A DNA stretch of 64,000 bases from Bog-473 sp963721585 (GCA_963721585.1 CAVRJN010000007.1:868001-932000); one strand, 5' to 3'. Positions 44,433 through 52,456 are shown, numbered from the stretch's first letter. Notes: generated by a model not told the origin, from the letters alone. Program-made: numbers and translations.

Positions 44433-45260
44433 GTGCACACACTGCGCCAGCGGTTCGGGGTCTCCGAACGAAAAGCGTGTGCGGTGGTCGGCCAGCACCG
44501 TTCCACTCAGCGTCTGGCCATTCCTGCGCCACCCGATGACGAGGAAGCGCTGCGAGCCTTCCTGCGCGCTTTCTCCAAGGAACGGCCCCGCTGGGGCTGG
44601 AGGAGGGCGGCCAAGGCGCTGCGCCGCGAGGGCCGCCACGTCAACAACAAGCGCATCCAGCGTCTTTGGCGCGAAGAAGGCCTACGCGTGCCCTATCGCA
44701 AGCGCAAGAAGCCCCTCCGAGGCATCGGGGCTCGCGTGGGCGCCATGAGCCTCATCGCCCCCAACGCCCTGTGGGCGCTCGATTTCCAGTTCGACACCAC
44801 CGAGGACAACCGCACCATCAAACTGCTCAATGTCATCGACGAGTTCACCCGAGAGTGCCCGGCAATCGTGGTCGAGCGCTCCATCGACGCCGACCGCGTC
44901 GTGACCACCTTGGATCGCCTGGTCGTCGAACGCGGTGCCCCGAGCTTCGTGCGCTTCGACAACGGTCCCGAGTTCATTGCCCACGCGGTGGCCGACTGGT
45001 GCCGCTTCAACGGTGTCGGCGCCGTCTTCATCGACCCGGGCTCACCCTGGCAGAACGCCTGGATCGAGTCGTTCAACGGGCGGCTGCGCGACGAGTTGCT
45101 CAACGCTTGGCGCTTCGACAGCCTGCTCGAGGCCAAGGTGCTCATAGAGGACTGGCGGATCGACTACAACTTGAACCGGCCACACTCGGCCCACGGTGAT
45201 CTCACGCCCAGCGAGTTCGCCCAGGCCTGGATCGACAGACACCAACCAGTGCCCGCATAA
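44433..45260 (+). CDS. IS3 transposase OrfB (inserted in galE)
   Basis: 275 residues in another frame than orfA, from GTG 44433; expression probably needs frameshifting or a restart. It has RFGVSERKACAVVGQHRST, WGWRRAAKALRREGRHVNNKR, catalytic Asp in LWALDFQFD, Asp in VRFDNGPEF, Glu in NAWIESFNGRLRDELLN. IS3 family, IS407-like layout. Confidence 0.93.
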   Translation: MHTLRQRFGVSERKACAVVGQHRSTQRLAIPAPPDDEEALRAFLRAFSKERPRWGWRRAAKALRREGRHVNNKRIQRLWREEGLRVPYRKRKKPLRGIGARVGAMSLIAPNALWALDFQFDTTEDNRTIKLLNVIDEFTRECPAIVVERSIDADRVVTTLDRLVVERGAPSFVRFDNGPEFIAHAVADWCRFNGVGAVFIDPGSPWQNAWIESFNGRLRDELLNAWRFDSLLEAKVLIEDWRIDYNLNRPHSAHGDLTPSEFAQAWIDRHQPVPA

Positions 45261-45289
45261 GCACTGGACCATTCATCGGGGCCCGCTCA

Positions 45290-45293
45290 GTAG
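45290..45293. repeat. Target duplication GTAG, right copy
   Basis: Matches 44048-44051 and joins the galE halves in frame. Confidence 0.85.
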
Positions 45294-45651
45294 GGCTGCG
45301 CTTCCAGCGACGTTGTTGTGGAAATACCTGCCAGGTCGTTCCATGGATTCATTGGCTGCCTTGTAGGCGGCGAAATGCATGACGGCATCGACGTCGTAAT
45401 CCCTGACCACCTGCGCAACCGCCTCCCGGTCGGCGACATCAGCCCGAACAAGTGGAGTGTCACCTAAGGCCGCCGCGTGCCCGAACTCCATGCTGTCTAC
45501 GACGACGACATCCCGGTCTCGTTCTCGCAGAAGCCTGACCGTGTGAGAGCCGATATAACCGGCGCCACCCGTGACCAAGATGCTCATGCCTGAGTATCGC
45601 CCATTTCTGATCAAATCTCGGATGATGCAGACCAGGCGCTGGGGCTCGTCT

Positions 45652-45700
45652 TGTTTCTGCCAGGTGGCATACCTTTCCGGCGAACGGAGACACTCACCCC
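45652..45700 (+). repeat. Cassette-type repeat 9
   Basis: Core TCCGGCGAACGGAGACA at 45676-45692. TGTTTC pairs with GAGACA; TGCC-AGGT-GGCA forms an inner hairpin. It lies between the galE start and the GNAT stop. Confidence 0.63.
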
Positions 45701-45734
45701 ATGAGTGCAGCCCTGCACTTCGACAACCACGCCT

Positions 45735-46238
45735 TTAGAGAGCCGCGGTGTAGCGGACATCGTCTATTCCGTTGGTCTCGGCAGCGACTTTGCGCTCCCC
45801 TCTACAGGTCCATCCGAGTCGTTCGTACCAAGCTCGGGTTCGTACGTTGTCTTCAAGAACCCACAGTGAGGCCTGTCCAAAGCCGCTTTGCCTGAGGTGC
45901 GAGATTGCCGCCTCGTAGAGCAATGTCCCGATGCCTTGACCCCAGTGAGGGGGATCCACATAGAACCTGGTGATGTGGCCCATCTCGAGATCGTCGGGAT
46001 CGGCTCCGGCAACGACGACCCCGGCGACGTGGTCTCCCACTTTGGCGAGAAAGCAGCGGACCTTTGGCGCGTGCAGTCCACGCAGCCGCTGCTCCCAGTC
46101 CAGCGTCAGGCGGTCGAGTTCCGGACGAGGCGCCTCGGGCGGAAAGATTGATGCATAGGCGAAGAGAGCCGTGTGTAAATGCAGAGCGGCCAACGCCGGG
46201 GCGTCATCCACGCTGGCCTGGCAGATCGTCGCCTCCAT
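45735..46238 (-). CDS. GNAT-family N-acetyltransferase
   Basis: 167 residues from ATG 46238 (an upstream frame opens at 46265). Motif A, RFYVDPPHWGQGIGTLLYEAAI, holds the Q/RxxGxG/A acetyl-CoA loop, and SLWVLEDNVRTRAWYERLGW is the C-terminal motif B. The acceptor is unknown. It lies between repeats 9 and 10. Confidence 0.93.
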   Translation of the reverse strand: MEATICQASVDDAPALAALHLHTALFAYASIFPPEAPRPELDRLTLDWEQRLRGLHAPKVRCFLAKVGDHVAGVVVAGADPDDLEMGHITRFYVDPPHWGQGIGTLLYEAAISHLRQSGFGQASLWVLEDNVRTRAWYERLGWTCRGERKVAAETNGIDDVRYTAAL

Positions 46239-46240
46239 GG

Positions 46241-46301
46241 GTCCATTGTGACTGAGCATGAACACGCCCGCTCCCGGCAGCGAGGGGTCGCAAAATGGAC
46301 A
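46241..46301 (+). repeat. Cassette-type repeat 10
   Basis: Core CCCGGCAGCGAGGGGTCG at 46273-46290. Outer arms GTCCATT and AATGGAC pair perfectly. It lies just upstream of the GNAT start. Confidence 0.62.
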
Positions 46302-46372
46302 TCGCCAGATCCTTTTCCCGATTCGGTCGTCGTGACGGTCCCCCAGGCCATCAACCTCACTCTTGAGTCTGA

Positions 46373-46410
46373 CTCGCGATGGTGCCCCCGTCCGCCGGAA
46401 TCGCGTGCCA
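46373..46410 (-). repeat. Cassette-type repeat 11, opposite orientation
   Basis: On the minus strand the core reads TCCGGCGGACGGGGGCA (46383-46399). It is about 85 bp from repeat 10 and faces it, marking a change of orientation in the series. Confidence 0.6.
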
Positions 46411-46452
46411 GCGTGCGGTACAACTGCGGTGCAGCGGGAAGTACGACTTGGT

Positions 46453-47538
46453 TCAGTGTTCAGACTGCTGATCGAGGTATCCGATCAGTGCATTCCGGTA
46501 CTGATCATCGAGGAGTAGGGCCGCATTCAGATTGGAGGCAACGGTCACTGTGTTCCGACTTGGAACGCTCACCTTCAGGGGGGCAGTGCTGTAGCTGAGC
46601 TGTTCTTTCTCCGAGGCACGCAGCACCGCTGACAGAGTGGCTTGGTGCACGAGGAATGTGAAATCCAACTGCCGTGGCAGGCCTTGCGCGTCGGACCAGA
46701 CCTCGACATGGACATTGGAGACCGTGGAGTTCTCGTATTGAAGTAGTGAGCGCTCCGAAGGAACGGCATTCTGAGCCAACGCATTGACCGGCACGCTCAC
46801 CCTGTATCCATTTGTCTCGACTCCGTCGATATCGCGTTCGCCTAGCCGAGCCACCGGCCCGCTGGCGTAGCGCAGAAACGTCAAGGAGGGTGAGCCGGGA
46901 GCAGTCCCGCTCTGAGCTGGATACGCGAGGCACGGTTTCTTGCCAATAAGAATCCAACTGGCGTCGCACGGGAGGTATACGAGCGAGCCATCTGAGACCG
47001 TGGTGGAGGAAGCGAAATGCGGGTCGCCACCAGGAATGATCGTTCTCGTTGTGTCAACGAAGGCATTGGTTCGGGAATCGGCCGCGCCAAGGGTGTTGTA
47101 CTCGATGTCTATGAAACCCTGTGGTGCTCGATCGACTTCGAGTATGGACGAATGGACCGTCTGTGAGAACATCGCCGCAACACTGGGGCTATTCCTGATG
47201 CTCTTGAGCACCATGGCGTCCGAAGTTGCGCTTGATCCGAACCCAAGCGTCAGGACGAGTGCCAGGACCACTACGACGATCGGGACCGCAATCGCCCAGC
47301 GCCGATCTTTGGCCCACCCGCCAGATGTGAGGGCACGCTCAATCCTCGGCGGCCACGAACTGCGCCGAGTACGCCTGCGCTGTCGGCGTGGATCATCTCT
47401 ATTCACGACGGACCCCTCCAGGTCGTTCGAACGCGTCGCCTGCAGCAACTCGATGTCCGCGATGGATGGTGCTTGTGGAGCTGAATTCATCAGTTCGGTC
47501 ACGAGGTTCCGAATCTGGGCATCCAACAGGTCAGTCAT
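46453..47538 (-). CDS. Single-span membrane protein coupled to an ECF sigma factor
   Basis: 361 residues: a cytoplasmic N-terminal region of about 80 residues, one membrane segment (RWAIAVPIVVVVLALVLTLGFG) and an extracytoplasmic domain with one Cys pair. The start overlaps the sigma-factor stop by 8 bp. By position it could be a membrane partner or anti-sigma-like regulator, but it has no zinc-binding HxxxCxxC motif and no known domain was recognised. Confidence 0.75.
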   Translation of the reverse strand: MTDLLDAQIRNLVTELMNSAPQAPSIADIELLQATRSNDLEGSVVNRDDPRRQRRRTRRSSWPPRIERALTSGGWAKDRRWAIAVPIVVVVLALVLTLGFGSSATSDAMVLKSIRNSPSVAAMFSQTVHSSILEVDRAPQGFIDIEYNTLGAADSRTNAFVDTTRTIIPGGDPHFASSTTVSDGSLVYLPCDASWILIGKKPCLAYPAQSGTAPGSPSLTFLRYASGPVARLGERDIDGVETNGYRVSVPVNALAQNAVPSERSLLQYENSTVSNVHVEVWSDAQGLPRQLDFTFLVHQATLSAVLRASEKEQLSYSTAPLKVSVPSRNTVTVASNLNAALLLDDQYRNALIGYLDQQSEH

Positions 47539-48001
47539 AGGTCGTCAATGCCTCCTTCAGGCGGGATCGCCCACGGGCGAGATGACGCTTCACGGAGCCT
47601 TCGCTGATGTCCATAAGCGTCGCGATAGAAGAGGGAGTCAGGTCATCCCAGTAGGTGAGCACAATGACCGCCCGCTGCTGGATGCTGAGCGTGAATACAG
47701 CCGTGAGCACTTCGGGACGAAGTTCCGGAGCTTCAAAGAGCTCTGGCCGGGCTGCGAGCGTCTCTCTTGATCTGCGGCGTCTCGAAGCGCGATGGAATTC
47801 AGCAGCTTTGTTGTACACGCTGCGGTACAGGTACGAACGCTTCTCGGCAACCGTCATCCATCCTGGCGAGTTGAGGCAACCAAGAAGCGCTTCCGAGACG
47901 ATGTCCGGGGCATCGCTGGGTCCGACGAGGCCCGTGGCGAACCGGATGAGATCGTCAGAGTGCTTCCGATAGACCTCAGCATCCGCCTCCTCCACACCCA
48001 T
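47531..48001 (-). CDS. ECF-type RNA polymerase sigma factor
   Basis: 156 residues from ATG 48001; the open frame extends to a TTG at 48115. Sigma region 2 is YRKHSDDLIRFATGLVGPSDAPDIVSEALLGCL with KRSYLYRSVYNKAAEFHR, and region 4 is SIQQRAVIVLTYWDDLTPSSIATLMDISEGSVKRHLARGRSRL. It is probably released by an envelope signal through the coupled membrane protein. Its target promoters are unknown. Confidence 0.88.
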   Translation of the reverse strand: MGVEEADAEVYRKHSDDLIRFATGLVGPSDAPDIVSEALLGCLNSPGWMTVAEKRSYLYRSVYNKAAEFHRASRRRRSRETLAARPELFEAPELRPEVLTAVFTLSIQQRAVIVLTYWDDLTPSSIATLMDISEGSVKRHLARGRSRLKEALTTYD

Positions 48002-48126
48002 AAGATGCCGCAGAGCGGCTATTGGGTGACAGCGACTCTCCAAATGCTTGTAGCCCTGGGCGACTTGGGTGGCTAAATGCTCCAATTCGCCGGGAAGGAG
48101 GCCACTTCTGGCCAATCACCGGCTGC

Positions 48127-48588
48127 TTAGATCGGCCGGACTCCGGGCCCAGGCAAGACCGGCATCATGATCAGAAGCTCGTTGGAGCGTCTGTAGAACT
48201 CCAGCGATGGACGAGTGGCATCGCGGAGAAAGCCAGCCTCGAGTAGATCTGCTTGAAGGTGATCGAAGATCTCAGGGAGCTCAGAAATCTTGTCCTCCCA
48301 CCCTCGGACCAACTTACGCCCGAAAAGCCCGCCTGGCACTTCTGCGCGATCGAAACCCAAGTCATCAAAATCGTCGTCGTCGAGCCGGACGCAGGCGTAA
48401 TACGTCGTTGGTTCGCCTGGGTAGAGGAGTCCATACATCCTGGAGCCCCGGAGGGAATCCATCCGTTCTTCGAGCCGCATGAATGCCTCGGCCGCACCCT
48501 CTGGTCCACCAGGCGCTCGGACGCGGGCCACTTGAAAGGGCTTTTCGTTTAGGACGTTCGGAGGAGCCATCAGAGAGATCGTAGACAT
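48127..48588 (-). CDS. GyrI-like / effector-binding-domain protein
   Basis: 153 residues from ATG 48588. The pattern PFQVARVRAPGG, YGLLYPGEPTTYYACVRLDDDD, FDRAEVPGGLFGRKLVRG, IPEIFDHLQADLLEAG-like helix (here LPEIFDHLQADLLEAG) and SLEFYRRSNELLIMMPV resembles the GyrI/AraC-effector SHS2 fold that binds small molecules. It has no DNA-binding domain. The ligand is unknown. Confidence 0.7.
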   Translation of the reverse strand: MSTISLMAPPNVLNEKPFQVARVRAPGGPEGAAEAFMRLEERMDSLRGSRMYGLLYPGEPTTYYACVRLDDDDFDDLGFDRAEVPGGLFGRKLVRGWEDKISELPEIFDHLQADLLEAGFLRDATRPSLEFYRRSNELLIMMPVLPGPGVRPI

Positions 48589-48599
48589 CAAACCCGACG

Positions 48600-48645
48600 C
48601 GCTGCCCCTGCCCCGGAACGCCGGCCCGAGGCGCCTTAGCCGACC
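48600..48645 (-). repeat. Cassette-type repeat 12, opposite orientation
   Basis: On the minus strand the core reads GGCCGGCGTTCCGGGGCA (48609-48626). It lies between the GyrI-like gene start and the DUF6636 stop. Confidence 0.58.
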
Positions 48646-49157
48646 GGCTTGATCCCAGCCTTGCTGATCTCGAACCCCTTACCCGATGTGACGGTACAGG
48701 TGACTCCGCTGATTGCCGACAGACACCGGAACGGGCCCACTCCCGTAACGGACCCATAGCCAAGCACCGGCGTCCCGACTCCTGCGTTACTGAGGCAATT
48801 TGGTCCCGAGCAAATGGTGATGGAGCCGTCCGCTGTCATTGTGACGTGCTCCGGTGGCGTGTCAGTGACGCAGTACGCACTTATATCCGTCGTGGTGTCC
48901 GTGACCTGACAGCTGATGTTACCGGTTGGCGACTGGAACTCGCCTCCCGTAGGAGTCTGCATCGCAACGAACGTGGTGGTCGTTGATGGGACCACGGTGG
49001 ATGAGGTAGTAGTTGGTTGGATCGTCGTCGATGTCTGGATATGGGTCGTGCTCGACGTGGTCGCGCCGGGCTGCGGACTGGAGGAGCAGGCCGCCAACAT
49101 GACTGCGGCCCCGATGACCCACCCCACACCTCTCGCCAACCGCCTCGTTCTCCACAC
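48636..49157 (-). CDS. Secreted lipoprotein with DUF6636-like domain
   Basis: 173 residues. Lipobox LAAC follows a signal peptide (ARGVGWVIGAAVMLAAC), then a Thr/Ser-rich linker of about 40 residues, and a domain with FQSPTGNISCQV, several conserved Cys, VLGYG, GPFRC and GKGFEISKAGI, as in DUF6636. It is probably exported and lipid-anchored. Function unknown. Repeats flank it on both sides. Confidence 0.82.
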   Translation of the reverse strand: MWRTRRLARGVGWVIGAAVMLAACSSSPQPGATTSSTTHIQTSTTIQPTTTSSTVVPSTTTTFVAMQTPTGGEFQSPTGNISCQVTDTTTDISAYCVTDTPPEHVTMTADGSITICSGPNCLSNAGVGTPVLGYGSVTGVGPFRCLSAISGVTCTVTSGKGFEISKAGIKPVG

Positions 49158-49227
49158 GGCAACCTCCCAGTTGTGTCACGTCGGCGTCGGTCCAAGGGTA
49201 GGTGCAATTGGTGCCAATGCGGAATCC

Positions 49228-49290
49228 ATCCCGGGGGTAGCCACGAACGCCGGGATAGTGACAAAGTTGCGGGATGTCCGATGGGAGCGT
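49228..49290 (-). repeat. Cassette-type repeat 13, opposite orientation
   Basis: On the minus strand the core reads TCCCGGCGTTCGTGGCTAC (49237-49255), with CATCCCG and CGGGATG arms pairing around it. It is upstream of the DUF6636 gene. Confidence 0.6.
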
Positions 49291-49805
49291 CGAGCTGTTG
49301 GTTCTCTGTGGCGGCGGGTACCGGCAAGACGGCCACCCTCTGGGAAGTTGGACCTATTCTTCTCGCTCATGGCGTTCCCCGTGTTCTGATCGATACTGAC
49401 GAACTCGACCGGTTCTGGCCGAGCCCGAGACGACTGAGGGCCTGATAACAATTTCTCGGCGCAATCTACGAGCTGTCTGGGACACCTTCGCGAGTCTTGA
49501 GATTCGGCACCTCGTGCTGTGTGGCGTAATGGCATCAACCGCTCAAAGCCGAGATGGATCGAGGATGCCATCCCCGAGCCCTGATCACATTCTTTCGACT
49601 ATCCGCCGAGCAGCGTACGCGGGCCCAGCGACGGCGCCATCGAGAAGTCGGAAGCGGGTTTGATCAAGAAATGGAGACCTCGGATGAGGTAGCTCGGTAC
49701 ATCGAGAATCACGACAAGCCTGGACTACCTCGCGTGGCTGCGGATCGAAGGGCAGTGCACGAAGTGGCTGCCGAGGTGCTCGATGTCACGGGTTGGCTGA
49801 TGTGA
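49290..49805 (+). pseudogene. P-loop kinase-like ATPase, decayed
   Basis: Pieces of one reading frame survive in different frames: a P-loop AGTGKTATLWEV, then LLAHGVPRVLIDTDELDRFWPSP (AAA_33-type acidic motif), later ALITFFRLSAEQRTRAQRRRHREVGSGFDQEM, and VADRRAVHEVAAEVLDVTGWLM-like end (here VAADRRAVHEVAAEVLDVTGWLM) to a stop at 49805. At least two frameshifts separate them. Such proteins resemble adenylylsulfate- or nucleoside-kinase-like phosphotransferases. Confidence 0.65.
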
Positions 49806-50334
49806 TTCCCTGGACTGCCTCAGGTTCGCCGCGACTGGGACTTACCATCCGGCGAAACGGACGCGTGTGGACTGTCCGGCCATACCCAGTGAGGCGCAGG
49901 ATACGCTGAGTCGCAGCTACTCCGATGATCCTTGAAGCTAGGTTCGCCTGGTTCCGCGCATCGAGCTCCTGTCCGGGTGCAGGTGGTTTTCCCAATCCGC
50001 CCTGCGTGTCGCCCCGATTGAAAGGAGTCACCCGAGTTGACCTCCATCTCCTCTGAAGAGCATGTCCACTGTCGGGTTCGCGTGTAAGCGGGTCAACACC
50101 AACTTCATAGTCTGAGGCATCGGGGCCAGTTTCCCGTAAAGCCCAGAGGAGTACTTGCAGATCGGCTATCAGACTTCGATCTCCCGTCGTCTTCGCCCAC
50201 TTCTCGATCGCCTTACGCCTTTCGCACCCGGATCCCACGCCCGATGCCCACCGGACTGGGAGGTAGGCCGCGCTGTCAATGCGTCCCTGGGGGGTCACGG
50301 AAGGGCGTCCTAACACGCAGGCTTGTCGCTCAAG
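49806..50334. other. Stretch without a confident gene
   Basis: About 530 bases. A 176-codon minus frame (49786-50316) lacks a recognisable domain and its right part overlaps no conserved feature; it may be a decayed gene. No repeat core was found here. Confidence 0.45.
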
Positions 50335-50631
50335 TCATGCGCGGATGGCATCGTGAAGGTCGTCGATGGATAGCTCCGTTGTCTTGTGGCCCCCGCACTG
50401 CGTACATTCTCCGGTGTGCCGCCATGAGCGGATCATGCGAGTTCGATCAGGATTGAGATAGACCGTGAACGCCGCGCTCATCGGGTCGATCTCGAGAAAC
50501 GAATACGGGCGCGAATGAGTCGAAACAGGACTATGTAGGACACGTATTCCTTTTACAACTCGGGAGAAGTGCATCCTGTCGAGTTCAAAGACCCAGATGC
50601 TGTGACACGACTCCAACACCAGTTCTTGCAC
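50335..50631 (-). CDS. Hypothetical protein with CxxC
   Basis: 98 residues. The frame has a coherent pattern: SIWVFELDRMHFSRVVKG, SRPYSFLEIDPMSAAFTVYLN, MIRSWRHTGECTQCGGHKTTELSIDDL. The CTQC pair and the Trp/Tyr-rich strands look like a small folded domain. I do not recognise the family. Confidence 0.55.
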   Translation of the reverse strand: MQELVLESCHSIWVFELDRMHFSRVVKGIRVLHSPVSTHSRPYSFLEIDPMSAAFTVYLNPDRTRMIRSWRHTGECTQCGGHKTTELSIDDLHDAIRA

Positions 50632-51266
50632 AAGACAAGCCTGTCAGCTCGATGTGTGATTCGTTAGGGGAATTTGTCACATCTAACGACACCGCTGATG
50701 ACCGGGTGTCTCGAGAATTGTGAAAACGAACGGCCCCCCACTCCCCGGGGTCCCAGGGAGTGGTGGGCAGGTGCCGAATCCCGCTGTGAGGGCGTTGCTC
50801 AGCTCCTCTATCACCACAGGCTCAAAAGATTGCATCGTGACTCTGCCAACCTTCTCGCCTCGTTCGTAAGGACAGCATGCGCTTCCCGGCCCACATTGCA
50901 AAGGGACTTTGGTCCCAGCCTTAAGGAATCACGATTATGGTCAACAAGATCCCACCCCTGCAGAGCATCGCCTCCTATGCCGGTGGGGTCAGCGGCACGA
51001 GCCAAGGCATCACGATCACCATGGCCGACCAGACCCAGGGTGAGTCACAATCCTCGCTGCCGGGAAGGTGGCGAGAAATAATTCTGAATGGCCGTTTTCA
51101 CGGGTGCTGTCGTACGGCCTGGTGTGGCCCTTCCTTCGACATTTCGGGTTAATCCCTGCTGCGGCATGTTTCGCCGAGCGTGAACGGATCGCAATTTCCA
51201 AATGAACGTTGCGAGGCATTGCGCCAATCGCTTGACCCACTGGAGTTGCACCCACAGTATGAGCAA
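50632..51266. other. Structured non-coding stretch upstream of the choice-of-anchor gene
   Basis: About 630 bases without a convincing gene. It holds a strong hairpin at 50738-50763. The leader is long for the downstream gene and could carry a regulatory RNA, but I could not match any riboswitch class. Confidence 0.4.
50733..50768. terminator. Strong GC-rich hairpin
   Basis: CCACTCCC (50738-50745) pairs with GGGAGTGG (50756-50763) around a 10-nt loop, with further partial pairing outside. No T run on either side, so its role as terminator, attenuator or DNA structure is open. Confidence 0.45.
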
Positions 51267-52109
51267 ATGGACAATGGCTTCGTGCGGGCAGGCCTGCACT
51301 TTCGGATAATTGCCCCTGTTATTGGCATCACTCTGGGATCACTCGGTCTCGCCGGAACTGTCGCTTCACCAGCCGGAGCCGACGGTTCCGCCAGCACTCC
51401 AAAGAGTTGCGTGACGGTCGGTTCCGTGAGTGAAGATCCGAGCACTCCGAGCACGTTTACCCTTCCGCAGTTCGATGGGACTGGGGGGACGCTCACGGCC
51501 GTCGACGTCACCCTCACCGGGACCCTGACGTTCGGCTTCTACGGTCAGACCACAGCAAATCCGGCAGGTGCGCCCTATTACGCCACAGACACCTCCAACG
51601 GACTCGAAGCCGTTAGCGGGCCGGGTTTGAGCCCACTGCCCACAGACATCACATCAGCTCCCGCCGCCGCGGCAGCGGTTCCGGCTGGGAGTGGGGCCCT
51701 CGGACTCGTCCAGCAATACACTCAGGCTTCGGGCCCACTCACCCCTGTCCCCGGCGGGCCGGTTCCTCACTATGCGGCACCCGACGGGTTCAGTGTCACG
51801 CAGAGCTACCCAGTCAATGTCAGTCAGAGCGTGGATCCGAGTGACCTATCGAGTTGGACCGGGACAGGCTCAAATACCCTTGACGCCCTCGGCGTCAGTC
51901 TCGCCAGCACACTTATTACGGGCGGCGGAGGGAACGGAACGCTCGGTTCCACCTTCGACGCATCGGCGACCGCGTGTGTCGTCTACGAGTACCTCCCAGC
52001 GGTCACACCTGAGACACCGTCGACTATTGCGTTGCCCCTCATCGCCCTAGGGCTGATTGGTGGAGGGACGGCCTACTCCGTACGGAGGCGGCGGATCCCC
52101 TCGGCCTGA
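51267..52109 (+). CDS. Exported choice-of-anchor-type protein
   Basis: 280 residues from ATG 51267. It has a signal peptide (IIAPVIGITLGSLGLAGTVASPAGADG), a beta-rich domain with FTLPQFDGTGGTLTAVDVTLTGTLTFGF as in choice-of-anchor E proteins, and a C-terminal sorting-like end: TIALPLIALGLIGGGTAY followed by RRRR. It is probably surface-anchored. No sortase is in the window. Confidence 0.83.
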   Translation: MDNGFVRAGLHFRIIAPVIGITLGSLGLAGTVASPAGADGSASTPKSCVTVGSVSEDPSTPSTFTLPQFDGTGGTLTAVDVTLTGTLTFGFYGQTTANPAGAPYYATDTSNGLEAVSGPGLSPLPTDITSAPAAAAAVPAGSGALGLVQQYTQASGPLTPVPGGPVPHYAAPDGFSVTQSYPVNVSQSVDPSDLSSWTGTGSNTLDALGVSLASTLITGGGGNGTLGSTFDASATACVVYEYLPAVTPETPSTIALPLIALGLIGGGTAYSVRRRRIPSA

Positions 52110-52456
52110 TCCGACTCGTCGAGCCGAGCATAAAAACCGGCAGCCAGGTCGACCAGTTTCTTGGGAAGGTGGTATCGGGACCTTGGGAAGGTTGGGGCAG
52201 TGCGCTCAGACCTTCGTGGACTCTTCCAGCGTCGTGGGCCTCGGTAGATGACGTCTATCTCCGCGCTCATGCAACGTTCTGCCTGTTGTGCGGTTGCACC
52301 TCTCACGAACTAACCGAGCGTGCGGAGTGTCACCTGAGCCCCGCGAACGGGGGACGACTTCTCTATTGACAATCAGTTATGCCGCGTGCACACGAAAATT
52401 GTGAGGGCATCGGATAAGGGTTCGCGGGCTGAGGCAACGAAGGACGCGCACGCGCA
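52110..52456. other. Intergenic stretch with a degenerate repeat
   Basis: About 350 bases; it holds repeat 14 (core at 52339) and no convincing gene. Short minus-strand frames have no recognisable product. Confidence 0.5.
52326..52358 (+). repeat. Cassette-type repeat 14 (degenerate)
   Basis: Core CCCCGCGAACGGGGGAC at 52339-52355, preceded by GTGTCACC. The inner pairing TGCGG/CCGCG is kept with a preceding G, but the outer arms are weak. Confidence 0.5.

Larger units (their letters stand above)
44052..45289 (+). mobile_element. Intact IS3-family element inserted in galE
   Basis: 1,238 bp, beginning TGAGGTGAGCCCCCGG and ending ATCGGGGCCCGCTCA. Both ends share AATGGTCCAG about 20 bases in. 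It is flanked by GTAG (44048-44051 and 45290-45293). It encodes OrfA and OrfB. A 309-bp inverted piece of the same element lies at 34828-35136. Confidence 0.94.
43362..45587 (-). pseudogene. galE: UDP-glucose 4-epimerase gene interrupted by IS3
   Basis: The 5' part from ATG 45587 has MSILVTGGAGYIGSHTVRLL (NAD loop) and VMHFAAYKAANES. It breaks at NVAGSAAL where the IS begins (45289). The 3' part, before 44051, continues LLETLAQLGVLKIIFSSSCAVYG, with SPYGESKAIVERIM carrying YxxxK, to a stop at 43362. Removing the element and one GTAG copy gives a continuous GalE of about 325 residues. GalE interconverts UDP-glucose and UDP-galactose for surface sugars. Confidence 0.92.

Noticed and set aside
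49786..50316. 176-codon minus-strand frame
   Set aside because: No recognisable motif and it overlaps the end of the decayed kinase; it may be a remnant but cannot be supported.
50750..50850. Possible cobalamin-type or other riboswitch (GGTGCCGAATCCCGCTGTGAGGG)
   Set aside because: The expected B12-box and downstream pairing elements are not present, and the gene following is not a B12 target.
36471..52358. Classical integron with attC sites
   Set aside because: Only one copy shows AAC/GTT arms and no IntI gene is present, so a standard integron call is not supported; the repeats are reported as attC-like only.
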